64,000 bases of DNA from JACRLV01 sp045863555. Its GTDB lineage: Bacteria > Planctomycetota > Phycisphaerae > UBA1845 > Fen-1342. A model generated the notes under the pieces. The model saw only the letters and a list, made by a program, of their open reading frames with translations. It had not been told where the DNA came from and made no database searches. Location of the stretch: assembly GCA_045863555.1 (NCBI GenBank), contig BTUU01000005.1:62001-126000 (forward strand). The letters are read 5' to 3'. Both the position numbers and the translations under genes were made by a program. The stretch's first letter is position 1, and the number at the start of each line of letters is the position of its first letter. This document shows positions 9,270-17,480 of this stretch, piece after piece.

Positions 9270-9522
9270 TGCCCGCACCGGCGAGTTCGATCCGGCCGCT
9301 TTGACAGTCCAGACCGTCATCCGGTCCCACGAGCGGCGCCGCAAATGCAATCCAGGCCTCCGGCTGCCGATTGCCTTCCGCCTTGTCGACTGCACGGTAC
9401 GTCCACTGGCTCCCGACCCAATGTGCGACCAGGACCGGCCGGACTTCCGACCCCGGCACGATATACTCCACGCCCAGAGGAGCCTCCTCCGGGCCGGAGG
9501 GCAGTCGCTCAGGGTCTGTCAT
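9241..9522 (-). CDS. Small hypothetical protein, convergent with the protease gene
   Basis: 93 residues with no recognised family. It is retained because its codons show the strong G/C third-position bias of neighbouring genes across the whole length, and because it fills an otherwise empty gap between the protease and glutamine synthetase genes. It overlaps the last 29 bp of the protease gene tail to tail. There are no obvious membrane segments; the protein is acidic to neutral with a YIVPGSEVRPVLVAHWVGSQW core suggestive of a small beta fold. No strong ribosome binding site is seen before the ATG at 9522. It could be an immunity or modulator protein for the spike cargo, but nothing in the sequence proves that. 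Confidence 0.5.
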   Translation of the reverse strand: MTDPERLPSGPEEAPLGVEYIVPGSEVRPVLVAHWVGSQWTYRAVDKAEGNRQPEAWIAFAAPLVGPDDGLDCQSGRIELAGAGITAIRVSSP

Positions 9523-9590
9523 GGCATGGACAAGCCCCGCGCGGCCGCTCTCCGCCCTCTTTTTTGCGCGGCCGCGCGCAGGAGCTGATC

Positions 9591-11009
9591 GTGTTTCAAT
9601 CGAGCGACGACGCCCTCGGGTACATCAAGGAACATCAGATCGCGATGGTGGACCTGAAGATCGCCGGCCTCTTCGGACAATGGCTGCACGTGACGATCCC
9701 GGCCCGCCAGTTCAGCCAGAAGCATTTCGAAGAAGGCGTCGGCTATGACGGATCCTCCGGCGCGGGGTTCACGCCCGTCGAAAGCGGCGACGTCAGCGCA
9801 CTCCCGCGCTCGGAAACGGGATTCCTCGACCCATTCTGGGATCGCCCGACGCTCAGTTTCCTCTGCGACACGGTGACAGCCGACACGCACGAACCGTTCC
9901 CCGGCGACCCGCGGACGATCGCCGCGCGCGCCGTCGATCACCTCCGCTCGACCGACATCGCCGACGAGGCGTGGATGGGGCCCGAGTTCGAGTTCCACAT
10001 CTTCAACCGCGTCGACGTCACGCACGAACCCTACCGAACGCACATCAACGTGGAATGCTCGGAGGTCAGCCCCGACGGCGCGTCGCCCGCGATTCCCCAC
10101 CGCGGCGGCTACTTCCGCGTGCCGCCCAGCGAACATCTGCACGACCTCCGCTCGGAAATCGCCCTCACCCTCGAGTCGATGGGCATCGCCGTCCGCTATC
10201 ACCATCACGAGGTCGGGGCCTCGGGCCAGTGCGAGATCGAGGTCGACCTTGCGCCGCTCGTCCGCGCCGCCGACCAGGCCATGATCATCAAGTACGTGGT
10301 CAAGAACATTGCGCGCAAGCACGGCCGGTTGGCGACGTTCATGCCCAAGCCGATCTTCGGCGAAGCGGGCAACGGGATGCACGTCCACCAGAGACTCACC
10401 CGCGGCGGGCGTCCGCTCTTCTTCGACGAGCGAAAACGCAACTATGCGAACCTGAGCGACCTGGCGCTGCAATACATCTGCGGACTCCTCAAGCACGGCG
10501 CGGCGTTGACGGGCCTGACGAATCCGTCGACCAATTCATACAAGCGGCTCGTCGAGGGCTACGAAGCGCCGGTCAACCTCTTCTACTCGCTCGCGAACCG
10601 GTCCGCCGCCGTGCGTGTGCCGAAGTACGCCGTCTCGCCGGAAGCCAAGCGAATCGAGTACCGTCCCCCCGACTTCACCTCCAACGTCTACCTCGCGCTC
10701 GCGAGCATGCTGTTGGCGGGGCTCGACGGCATCGAGACGCGGATCGACCCCGTCGGCGCCAGTTTCGGCCCCTTCGACGTCGATATCGCCGGTCAGGACG
10801 CCGAATTCCGCGGCCGCATCGGCGTCGTGCCCCGTTCACTCGACGATGCACTCACGGCGCTCCAGGCCGACCACGATTTTCTGCTCAAGGGTGGCGTGTT
10901 CACGAGGGAGTTCATCCAGCGGTGGATCGACGTGAAGCGCACGACCGAAGCGTGGCCGATGGCGATTCGACCGCACCCGTACGAGTATCAGCTCTATCTG
11001 GATGCGTGA
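9591..11009 (+). CDS. glnA: Glutamine synthetase, type I
   Basis: 472 residues, the usual length for GSI. It condenses glutamate and ammonia with ATP in the cytoplasm. Family signatures are YDGSSGAGF near the N-terminus, MGPEFEFHIF (metal/glutamate site), GNGMHVHQ, and NPSTNSYKRLVEGYEAPVNL. The start is GTG at 9591 with AGGAG eight bases upstream; upstream in-frame codons encode an unrelated low-complexity stretch. The loop that carries the adenylylated tyrosine in enteric GSI (NLYDLP) reads FDVDIAG here, putting Val397 at the tyrosine position, so control by GlnE-type adenylylation is unlikely. It stands alone, with no glnB or ntrBC beside it. Confidence 0.95.
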   Translation: MFQSSDDALGYIKEHQIAMVDLKIAGLFGQWLHVTIPARQFSQKHFEEGVGYDGSSGAGFTPVESGDVSALPRSETGFLDPFWDRPTLSFLCDTVTADTHEPFPGDPRTIAARAVDHLRSTDIADEAWMGPEFEFHIFNRVDVTHEPYRTHINVECSEVSPDGASPAIPHRGGYFRVPPSEHLHDLRSEIALTLESMGIAVRYHHHEVGASGQCEIEVDLAPLVRAADQAMIIKYVVKNIARKHGRLATFMPKPIFGEAGNGMHVHQRLTRGGRPLFFDERKRNYANLSDLALQYICGLLKHGAALTGLTNPSTNSYKRLVEGYEAPVNLFYSLANRSAAVRVPKYAVSPEAKRIEYRPPDFTSNVYLALASMLLAGLDGIETRIDPVGASFGPFDVDIAGQDAEFRGRIGVVPRSLDDALTALQADHDFLLKGGVFTREFIQRWIDVKRTTEAWPMAIRPHPYEYQLYLDA

Positions 11010-11461
11010 GACGGGGTCCCTGCGCATTGCAGCAGCAAGTCCGACTCAGCGCTCGACCGCTATCGCGAGACGACGCGTGCGCCACTCGCTGGCTTCTTTC
11101 GGATCACGCCCAGCGCTCGTCCTTTTTGGCCTTCGTGTGCTCCGCGAGGTTCGCGTAGCAGTCCGCTGAAAATGAGGCACAACCGCGTTCGGCAGTGGAT
11201 CCCGGTCGTGGATCTCGCGTATCGCCGGGCCCGTGCCGGGATTCTCTGTTGGACTGGTAGGCCCGGCCGGCGGCTGACCGAATTGCGGCCTCGGCAAGTG
11301 CGCCAGGGCAGTGTGCCCTCGATGCCGCCGGCCGCGCAGGATTCGCAGCCTGCCGTTCCGGGCAAGAGACACCCCACCGAGCGCCGCTGTCCCGACTGGC
11401 TATTGAAGCGGTGATCCGATCGAGCCGAAGACTCCGATGCGGATCTTGCGCGAGGCGGAAC
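11010..11461. other. Intergenic stretch without a recognisable gene
   Basis: This 452-bp gap lies between glnA and the pseudopilin operon. Reading frames here are arginine-rich shadows without family resemblance or a convincing ribosome binding site. It presumably contains the end of the glnA transcript and the pseudopilin operon promoter, but I see no clear hairpin or promoter box. Confidence 0.5.
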
Positions 11462-12004
11462 ATGCGAATGAAGCGGCGAGGCCGATCTGAGGCTCCATTT
11501 TCTGCTGCGCACGGCCTCGTCTCCGCGCGGTGCGGCGCACGCACGGCCGGCGCGGCGTCCCCGCGCGGCTTCTCGCTGATGGAACTGTTCCTGGTGCTCG
11601 CCATTCTCGGCGTCATCTCCGCAATCGCGATACCGCGCTTCGGCGGTTCCATGGCCCTACACCGTCTCGGCGCCGCCGCCCGCCGGATCGCGGCCGATCT
11701 CAAGCTCGCCCGCAACCGCGCGATGACCACCAGCGCAAACCAGATCTTCCGCATCGACGGCGCGGGCTACTCGCTCATCGGAATGCCCGATCCGGATCAC
11801 CCCGCGCAGGAGTATCGCGTGCCCCTGGCCGAGGCCTGCCACGGCGCTGCATGGATCTACATCGACGCCGGCGGCGATTCGGACCTCGTCTTCAACATGT
11901 ACGGTGCACCGGACAGCGCCGCCACGCTGCGGATCAGGCTCGGCGACACTTCAAGAACGATCGTCGTGGCGGCGGACACCGGCCGCGTCGAGATCCAGGA
12001 GTAA
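11462..12004 (+). CDS. Pseudopilin, GspH/FimT-like
   Basis: 180 residues. A long basic leader of about 38 residues ends in G, followed by FSLMELFLVLAILGVISAIAIPRF, so the type IV prepilin cleavage site with Glu at +5 and the hydrophobic helix are clear. The C-terminal part has GspH-like spacing (ARRIAADLKLARNRAMTT) and a beta-rich globular end (TIVVAADTGRVEIQE). The start at 11462 follows GAGG ten bases upstream; an in-frame GTG at 11411 would lengthen the leader. It is first in a four-gene cluster of minor pseudopilins. It probably primes a type II secretion or type IV pilus-like filament at the inner membrane. Confidence 0.85.
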   Translation: MRMKRRGRSEAPFSAAHGLVSARCGARTAGAASPRGFSLMELFLVLAILGVISAIAIPRFGGSMALHRLGAAARRIAADLKLARNRAMTTSANQIFRIDGAGYSLIGMPDPDHPAQEYRVPLAEACHGAAWIYIDAGGDSDLVFNMYGAPDSAATLRIRLGDTSRTIVVAADTGRVEIQE

Positions 12005-12010
12005 CCGACC

Positions 12011-13186
12011 ATGCCGCGGCCCGCCCACCAGAGCCGATCGATCCCCGCACGGCATCGCCGCCGCGCGCGCGCCGCGCCCTGCTCGCCTGCCGCATTCACG
12101 CTCGTCGAAATGCTCGTCGCGCTCGCGGTCATGGCGATCGTCATGGGCGCACTGACGTCGGCCGTCGTGATCGGCTCGCGCGCCGTGCCAAAGCCGGGCG
12201 ATCCCATCGCCGCCTCGATCGAAGCGGCCGCCGAGGTGAACGCGCTCGCGGACGACCTTCGCTACGCGACCGCGTTCTCAGCAATGCAGGCCCGGGCCGT
12301 GGAATTCACTGTCCCGGACCGGACCGGCGACTCCGTCGCCGAGCTGCTTCGATATGAGTGGTCGGGCACGACCGGCGACCCCCTGCTGCGGCGGATGAAC
12401 GGAGGCGCCTGGGCGAGCGCCGTCCCGAGCGTTACTTCGTTCTCGCTCCGCTATAACACGAAATCCGTCACGACGACCACGCAGGCCCCGGTCATCGTGA
12501 CGAGCCCCGAGCTCCAGTTCTCCTATTTCAACGGCTGGCTGCTGGTGATCCCGACGTACAGCAGCATCGCCGTCGGCCCCACGACCTACGGCGCGGAGTT
12601 CTGCACGATCGACCAGGTCTCCTTTCCCGCCGACGCGACGAACATCCGCGTTACGCGCGTGCAACTGATGCTACAGAAAGTCGCGACGTCAGGCTCGCTG
12701 ACCGTCGCAGTTCACAAGCCGGCCGTCGCCGGAAGCCCCGAGCCGCTCGCGACGCCGATCGGCACTCCCGCAACCGTCTCCGTTTCGAGCCTCCCGACCA
12801 GTTTCGCCTGGTTCGACGTCGCCATGCCGTCGGACGTCGTCCTTTCCAAGAGCGACACCGAATTGGTCGTGGTCGTCAAGGGTACGGTGACGAACGCGGC
12901 GTACTGGCGGATGTACACGTCGACCTCGGCGCCTAAAGACAACTCGCCGACGGCGATCTGGACAACAGATGGAGGCGCGACCTGGAACCCGAACCGCTCC
13001 GCCCGCTATAAGAATGACTATCTGTTCTACATCTACGGGACGTATGACACGGAGTCGGTGCAGGACACGTCGGTAACCACGCACTTCATGCGATCCGTCG
13101 GCGTCTCGCTTCAACCCGCCGGCGCCGGCGCGACGCCGGTCGCGACCGCCGCGCCCGTGTACGCCCAGCCGCAGGTGAACCCATGA
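12011..13186 (+). CDS. Pseudopilin, GspJ-like, with large inserted beta domain
   Basis: 391 residues. The leader ends SPAA, followed by FTLVEMLVALAVMAIVMGAL, so residue -1 is Ala where Gly is usual. The N-terminal half is GspJ-like (DDLRYATAFSAMQARAVEFTV, LLRYEWSGTTGDPLLRRMNGG). Residues of about 170-350 form an extra Ser/Thr/Val-rich region resembling a jelly-roll or carbohydrate-binding-like sandwich (RVTRVQLMLQKVATSGSLTVAV, TELVVVVKGTVTNAAYW), ending YKNDYLFYIYG. It begins 7 bp after the previous gene and overlaps the next by ATGA. The insert may be displayed on the filament tip; this is inferred from position only. Confidence 0.83.
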   Translation: MPRPAHQSRSIPARHRRRARAAPCSPAAFTLVEMLVALAVMAIVMGALTSAVVIGSRAVPKPGDPIAASIEAAAEVNALADDLRYATAFSAMQARAVEFTVPDRTGDSVAELLRYEWSGTTGDPLLRRMNGGAWASAVPSVTSFSLRYNTKSVTTTTQAPVIVTSPELQFSYFNGWLLVIPTYSSIAVGPTTYGAEFCTIDQVSFPADATNIRVTRVQLMLQKVATSGSLTVAVHKPAVAGSPEPLATPIGTPATVSVSSLPTSFAWFDVAMPSDVVLSKSDTELVVVVKGTVTNAAYWRMYTSTSAPKDNSPTAIWTTDGGATWNPNRSARYKNDYLFYIYGTYDTESVQDTSVTTHFMRSVGVSLQPAGAGATPVATAAPVYAQPQVNP

Positions 13187-13683
13187 GGACCCATACCGCC
13201 CGGGCGCTCACCCTCGTCGAAGCCGTGTTCTCGATCGCCATCGTCGGCGGCCTGCTCGTCGCCGCCGCCAACGCAGTCGGCGCGAGCGCAGCCACACGCC
13301 AGAAAGCCCTCCAGCGGACACAGGGCCAGCAGCTCGCGCGAGCGCTGCTGGCGGAGATCACAACGCTGGCATACCAGGATCCCACTCTGCCGACCGTGCT
13401 CCTCGGCTGCGAACTGGGGGAATCAGCGGCCGACCGCACGACGTTCGACGACGTCGACGATTTCAGCGCCTACTCGCAATCCCCGCCGCGCGCCCTCGAC
13501 GGCACCGCCCTGACCGCCGATTCCGACTGGAGTTGGCGCGTCGCCGTGGAATGGGTCTCGCGCGACGCCGTCGACGGCGCTGTCTCGCTGCTGGAATCAG
13601 ACGTCAAGCGGATCACCGTGACCGTGAAGCGCGGCCAGGTCCCCGTCGCGACACTCATGGGCCTGCGCGCCAATGTGGAGTAA
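13183..13683 (+). CDS. Pseudopilin, GspI-like
   Basis: 166 residues. A very short leader MRTHTARA precedes LTLVEAVFSIAIVGGLLVAAAN; the residue before the cleavage point is Ala and Glu is at +5. The helix continues into a Gln/Ala-rich stretch (RQKALQRTQGQQLARALLAEI) typical of GspI-like minor pseudopilins, then a beta-rich end (KRITVTVKRGQVPVATLMGL). The ATG overlaps the TGA of the GspJ-like gene, implying coupled translation. In type II systems GspI, J, H and K form the tip complex, and the same quartet seems present here. Confidence 0.82.
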   Translation: MRTHTARALTLVEAVFSIAIVGGLLVAAANAVGASAATRQKALQRTQGQQLARALLAEITTLAYQDPTLPTVLLGCELGESAADRTTFDDVDDFSAYSQSPPRALDGTALTADSDWSWRVAVEWVSRDAVDGAVSLLESDVKRITVTVKRGQVPVATLMGLRANVE

Positions 13684-13690
13684 GCCCTTG

Positions 13691-14935
13691 ATGAGAGATC
13701 GAACCAGGCCGCGCGGCGTCCTCTACGTGGCCGTACTGTGCGTGGGCCTGCTCATCGCAGTCATGGGTTTCTCCGGGCTGATGGTCGCGCGCCTCCAGGC
13801 CCGCGAAGGCGACGCCGTCCGGGATTCGGAAGCGGCCGAGCAACTCGCCTCGGCGGCGCTCGAGATCGGACGACTCGCGATCGACCGCGATACCGGCTGG
13901 CGGTCGAACTACACCAGCGGGTCGTGGAGGTCCGTCGTCCAACTGGGCGGCGGCCGGTTCGACTGGCGGGTCATCGATGAGGTCGACGGGAATCTGCTCA
14001 ACAGCGGCACTGACCCCATCCGCCTCTACGGTCGCGGCACGTTCGGAAGCAGCGTTCGGGCAACCAGCGTGCTTCTGACCGCCCGGCCGACGCCCCTGCC
14101 CGTCCTGGGCATGGCGATCCACACGGCCGGACAGTTGCACGTCCGGTCCGGCCAGTTCCTGCGCGTCCCCGGAGCGATCGCATCCACCAACGGCACGATC
14201 CGCAACGACGGCACCATCACTGGAAACGTCGAGGCGCTCCTGAGCACGGGCACCGGAACGGTCACTGGCACCACAACGCTGAGCGTGGCCGGAAAGAGCT
14301 TCCCCGACAGCAGCGTCATCTCGCTCTACACCGGCCGGGGAGTCGTGATCAACCCGGGAACGTCGATCAGCGGACAGTTGCTCAGCCCGGCATCGAACCC
14401 GTGGGGCAGCGCGAGCCCGGAGGGCGTCTACGTCATCAATTCGGGTTCGAGCATCACCATCGCCGACTGCCGGATCCTGGGCACGCTCGTGATCAACTGC
14501 CCCGGCCAGACGGTCACGATCCAGAACACCGTGCTCATGCAGCCGGCTCGCTCGGACTACCCCGTATTGATCATCAACGGTAACGCGTTGCTGCGTTACA
14601 ACAGCCCAGGCTCGTACCTGTCCGAGTCGACGGCCGGGCGAAACTTCAACCCGGCCGGTTCGCCGTACCAGGGCGCAACGGACTCCGATCAGACGGACAC
14701 GTTCCCAAGCGAGATCCAGGGCCTGGTGCACATCACGGGTACCCTGACGACATCAAACACGCCGCTCGTCCGCGGCCTCGTCCTGGTCGAATCGGCCGCG
14801 CTCACGGACGCGGTGGACATCAGCGGCACGTTTGAGATCGCCTACGACGCCGGCCTCTATTCCAACCCCCCGGACGGCTACAGCCCGCGGAAGATGGCGC
14901 CGCAGGCGGGGTCGCGGCGGCGTGAAGGGCAGTGA
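13691..14935 (+). CDS. PilX/GspK-like membrane protein with bactofilin-like repeats
   Basis: 414 residues. A basic N-terminus and one hydrophobic helix (GVLYVAVLCVGLLIAVMGFS) are followed by a charged segment with RDSEAAEQLASAALEIGRLAI, which resembles the post-helix region of PilX/GspK proteins. The body (about 150-300) is made of short hydrophobic/Gly repeats such as ASTNGTIRNDGTITGNVEAL and SITIADCRILGTLVINCPG, suggesting a beta-helix or polymer-forming fold. The start at 13691 has GGAG upstream; ATG at 13673 would overlap the previous gene. It is last in the pseudopilin operon. Confidence 0.72.
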   Translation: MRDRTRPRGVLYVAVLCVGLLIAVMGFSGLMVARLQAREGDAVRDSEAAEQLASAALEIGRLAIDRDTGWRSNYTSGSWRSVVQLGGGRFDWRVIDEVDGNLLNSGTDPIRLYGRGTFGSSVRATSVLLTARPTPLPVLGMAIHTAGQLHVRSGQFLRVPGAIASTNGTIRNDGTITGNVEALLSTGTGTVTGTTTLSVAGKSFPDSSVISLYTGRGVVINPGTSISGQLLSPASNPWGSASPEGVYVINSGSSITIADCRILGTLVINCPGQTVTIQNTVLMQPARSDYPVLIINGNALLRYNSPGSYLSESTAGRNFNPAGSPYQGATDSDQTDTFPSEIQGLVHITGTLTTSNTPLVRGLVLVESAALTDAVDISGTFEIAYDAGLYSNPPDGYSPRKMAPQAGSRRREGQ

Positions 14936-15071
14936 CGCCCCACTCCTCTCATTCGATGGCTCTGCCGCACCGTAGATGTTCGATCGCGCGAGGGAAAGGG
15001 TCTGTGTACGATTCGGCGAATGGCCCTTTTTTGTGAGCCACGCTTCGAAGTGATCGCTCAGCAATGGTGAA

Positions 15072-15106
15072 AAATGCGGACCGGACAGAGCATCCGGTCC
15101 GCATTT
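15072..15106. terminator. Bidirectional hairpin terminator
   Basis: A perfect 14-bp inverted repeat has arms AAATGCGGACCGGA (15072-15085) and TCCGGTCCGCATTT (15093-15106) around a 7-base loop. The arm ends are A/T so each strand has a short U-tract. It sits between the end of the rightward pseudopilin operon and the end of the leftward gene at 15197, as expected for a shared terminator. Confidence 0.8.
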
Positions 15107-15196
15107 GTCTGCGTTGTTTATGACAGGCCCGAAGCGCCGGACTCGCGGCTACCCCTGGCGGGAGACCCTCGTGACCGGGGCGGCTGGGCCACCAGC

Positions 15197-15550
15197 CTAT
15201 TGGGCCGTTCCTTCCGCGACCGGGATCCCCGCTTCTTCCACGACGACGGGCTGGGCTTCGCCGGTAATATCGCTGATCACGCTGCCGCTGGCTTCGGCGT
15301 TTCCGCCGTTGTTCGTCACGACCGGCTGCTCGAATGCGCCGCCAGCAACTTTGATGACATACGCAGTGTTGGGTTGAAAGCCCGTGATCGTCACGTGCAC
15401 CTTCGTGACCCCCTGACCGGGGACGTAGTGCAGCGTCGCCACGCCGTCCATTTCACCGCTGTACATGTCAAACCACTTCATCTTCAACGTCGCCGCCGAC
15501 GCAACCGACACGGTCAGCAACGCAAACAGCACAGCCAGACGCTTGCTCAT
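15197..15550 (-). CDS. Small secreted protein of unknown function
   Basis: 117 residues. A clean Sec signal peptide (MSKRLAVLFALLTVSVASA, cleavage after ASA) is followed by a beta-rich domain (MKWFDMYSGEMDGVATLHYV, KVHVTITGFQPNTAYVIKVAG) that looks like a fibronectin- or CHRD-like sandwich. A strong ribosome binding site GGGAGGAG precedes the ATG by about 8 bases, implying good expression. It is monocistronic, with the 15072-15106 hairpin after it. No catalytic motif is visible. Confidence 0.8.
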   Translation of the reverse strand: MSKRLAVLFALLTVSVASAATLKMKWFDMYSGEMDGVATLHYVPGQGVTKVHVTITGFQPNTAYVIKVAGGAFEQPVVTNNGGNAEASGSVISDITGEAQPVVVEEAGIPVAEGTAQ

Positions 15551-16095
15551 GGAAGACTCCTCCCGAGAAAGAAGTGACGAATGACCTTCCCTGCTCCATG
15601 CAGGGCAAGGTAGAGCCGCGGCGCAGTACGCAGCCCGAACGGTCTCATCTTAGTACTTTCGGTCCCGAATTGCGCCACAATTTTGGTGATTTTTCCGCGA
15701 GCCGGATACTCGGCCGCCCGTCCAACGGGGCCTGTCGATCCGACGGCGGTCCATCGCCGCCGGCGGCCGTCCCGGTCTATCTCTATCGTCGGATTGAAGT
15801 TACACGCTGGAGGCCGCACGCCGGAGCGGGGCTGAACCGCCGAAATCGCCGCTGCCCCCGGACCCTGAAAAATCGATAGCGCGAAGACCCCGTCGCTGCG
15901 GTACGAGGCGTGACTTGCGCGTCTGCGCTCGTCGCCCCAACGCCGCTCGCACGCATCACCAATCCGAATACCCCCATAGTCGCATCCCGCGCGCCATTAC
16001 CCGCACGTCCGAGCGCTCCTCGCTCCTGGCTCATCCTCACCGCCGCGCGGTACGATCTTGTCGGCCCGCCACCGTCCACGGAACGGAGGTCACCC
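15551..16095. other. Divergent intergenic region, no gene recognised
   Basis: This 545-bp gap lies upstream of both the secreted protein (minus) and the prepilin-like gene (plus). Open frames in it are short and arginine-rich. The section around 15650-15700 is more A/T-rich than its surroundings and is the likeliest place for the minus-strand promoter, but no box is convincing. Confidence 0.45.
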
Positions 16096-16965
16096 ATGAC
16101 CGGCCCCACGCGCGCCCGCCGCGGATTCACGCTCATCGAGCTGCTCGTCGTCGTCGCCATCATCGCGCTGCTGATCTCGATTCTCCTGCCCTCGCTCCGG
16201 ACCGCCCGTGAACAGGCCTCGGGCGCCGCCTGCATGTCGAACCTGCGCCAGGTCATGCTCGGCCTGTCCCAGTACCAGGACGACTCCCGCGGCTACCTGC
16301 CCTCGAACTGCTGGAGCGAGTACGACTGGAGCGTGCCCAAGCGCGCACTGTGGTTCTACAAGCTCTACCCGACGTACGTGGCCGACCCGAGCGTCTACAT
16401 GTGCCCCGGCGACCCGTTCCGCGCCCAGTTCGACTTCGAGGCCATCCTCCCGCCCAACCGCGAGCGGATGAACGCCCGCGTCCCGTCCTGCGGCTACGGT
16501 CTGAACTACCTGCTGCGCCACTTCCGCGAACCGATCTCGTTCAACCTCCAGCGCTGGCCCCCCGCCGCCCCCTACCGCACGATCCTCCTCGCCGAAGTCG
16601 GGCCCGACGATGTCATCGAAACCGCCCCCACCGGCGGCGCGGGCATGTCCGCGCCCTGGCGCGACGCCGGGCGCATCGTCTGGGACGACGGCGCACGGCC
16701 CTGGTACTCCGGTGCGAGCTGGCTGACCGCCCGCCACAACGGCTACATCATGATGGGCGCGATGGATTACACCGTGCACAAGGTCCGCACCCGCGAAATC
16801 GTCGCCGCCGGCCCCGCCGGCATCCTGGAGACCTACCCCGACTGCATCGCCGGCGACTGCTACTTCTGCAACTATCATCCCGCGTCGGCCGGCGACAAGG
16901 CCCATTACAGCTTCGCGAAATCGAACCTGTACTGGTGGACCGGCCGCATCCCTCGCTACCGGTGA
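16096..16965 (+). CDS. Prepilin-type protein with H-X9-D region
   Basis: 289 residues. Leader MTGPTRARRG is followed by FTLIELLVVVAIIALLISILLP, a textbook planctomycete prepilin N-terminus with Gly at -1 and Glu at +5, continuing SLRTAREQASGAACMSNLRQ. The C-terminal portion has RHNGYIMMGAMDYTVHKV, close to the H-X9-DG motif of the large planctomycete family of such proteins, here H-X9-DY. Several cysteines (CMSNL, YMCPGD, CIAGDCYFCNY) are present. The start follows a GGAGGT ribosome binding site. The next gene begins about 17 bp downstream. It is probably inner-membrane anchored and exported by the pilin route. Confidence 0.88.
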   Translation: MTGPTRARRGFTLIELLVVVAIIALLISILLPSLRTAREQASGAACMSNLRQVMLGLSQYQDDSRGYLPSNCWSEYDWSVPKRALWFYKLYPTYVADPSVYMCPGDPFRAQFDFEAILPPNRERMNARVPSCGYGLNYLLRHFREPISFNLQRWPPAAPYRTILLAEVGPDDVIETAPTGGAGMSAPWRDAGRIVWDDGARPWYSGASWLTARHNGYIMMGAMDYTVHKVRTREIVAAGPAGILETYPDCIAGDCYFCNYHPASAGDKAHYSFAKSNLYWWTGRIPRYR

Positions 16966-16982
16966 CGAAAGGCCCCGCCGCG

Positions 16983-17453
16983 ATGAAACACGCCGCCGAG
17001 CCCGCGACCGACCGACCGCGCATCCCTCGCAGCATCCGCGTCGGCGCGCTCGTCATCGTGGCGGCCACCGCAATCTGGTTCGCCTATGCCGGCTCTCGCC
17101 CGCCTCCGAGCACAGCGGCGAGCCGCACCGCGTTCGACTTCATCGTCACGTGGCGCTGTCTCGCGTGCGGCCACTCGCGCGATGCCGCCGCCGCGGTCGG
17201 CCCGCAGCCCTGCGAAAAGTGCAGCAAGATTGAGTCATACGCGTCGATCCGCTACGCGTGCCCGACGCACGGCACATTCCCGGTTGCGTTCCAGTACGAC
17301 GAAAGAGGCCGGCCAGCGCAGATTCGCGTCGCCGCGGACTGGGTGCCGTATCACGACGAAGAGGGGAATCTCAACACCCGCTGCCCGAAATGCGGGGCGT
17401 TCATGCACCCGGCCGAAACCATGCGCCCGCGTCGCAGCACCGCGAATCCCTGA
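16983..17453 (+). CDS. Membrane-anchored zinc-ribbon protein
   Basis: 156 residues. A basic start is followed by one transmembrane helix at about 18-36 (VGALVIVAATAIWFAYAG). The rest has paired cysteines: CLACGH, CEKC, a single CPTH and CPKCGAF near the end, an arrangement that suggests two zinc ribbons outside or inside the membrane. An in-frame GTG at 16962 overlaps the upstream TGA and is an alternative start. It follows the prepilin-like gene, so the pair may act together. No enzyme motif is visible. Confidence 0.75.
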   Translation: MKHAAEPATDRPRIPRSIRVGALVIVAATAIWFAYAGSRPPPSTAASRTAFDFIVTWRCLACGHSRDAAAAVGPQPCEKCSKIESYASIRYACPTHGTFPVAFQYDERGRPAQIRVAADWVPYHDEEGNLNTRCPKCGAFMHPAETMRPRRSTANP

Positions 17454-17480
17454 CCGGCCGACGGGATATCCCTGCGGGCA

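Noticed and set aside
11046..11372. Minus-strand 108-codon frame between glnA and the pseudopilin operon
   Set aside because: It is Arg/Pro/Thr-rich, has no homologous look and no ribosome binding site.
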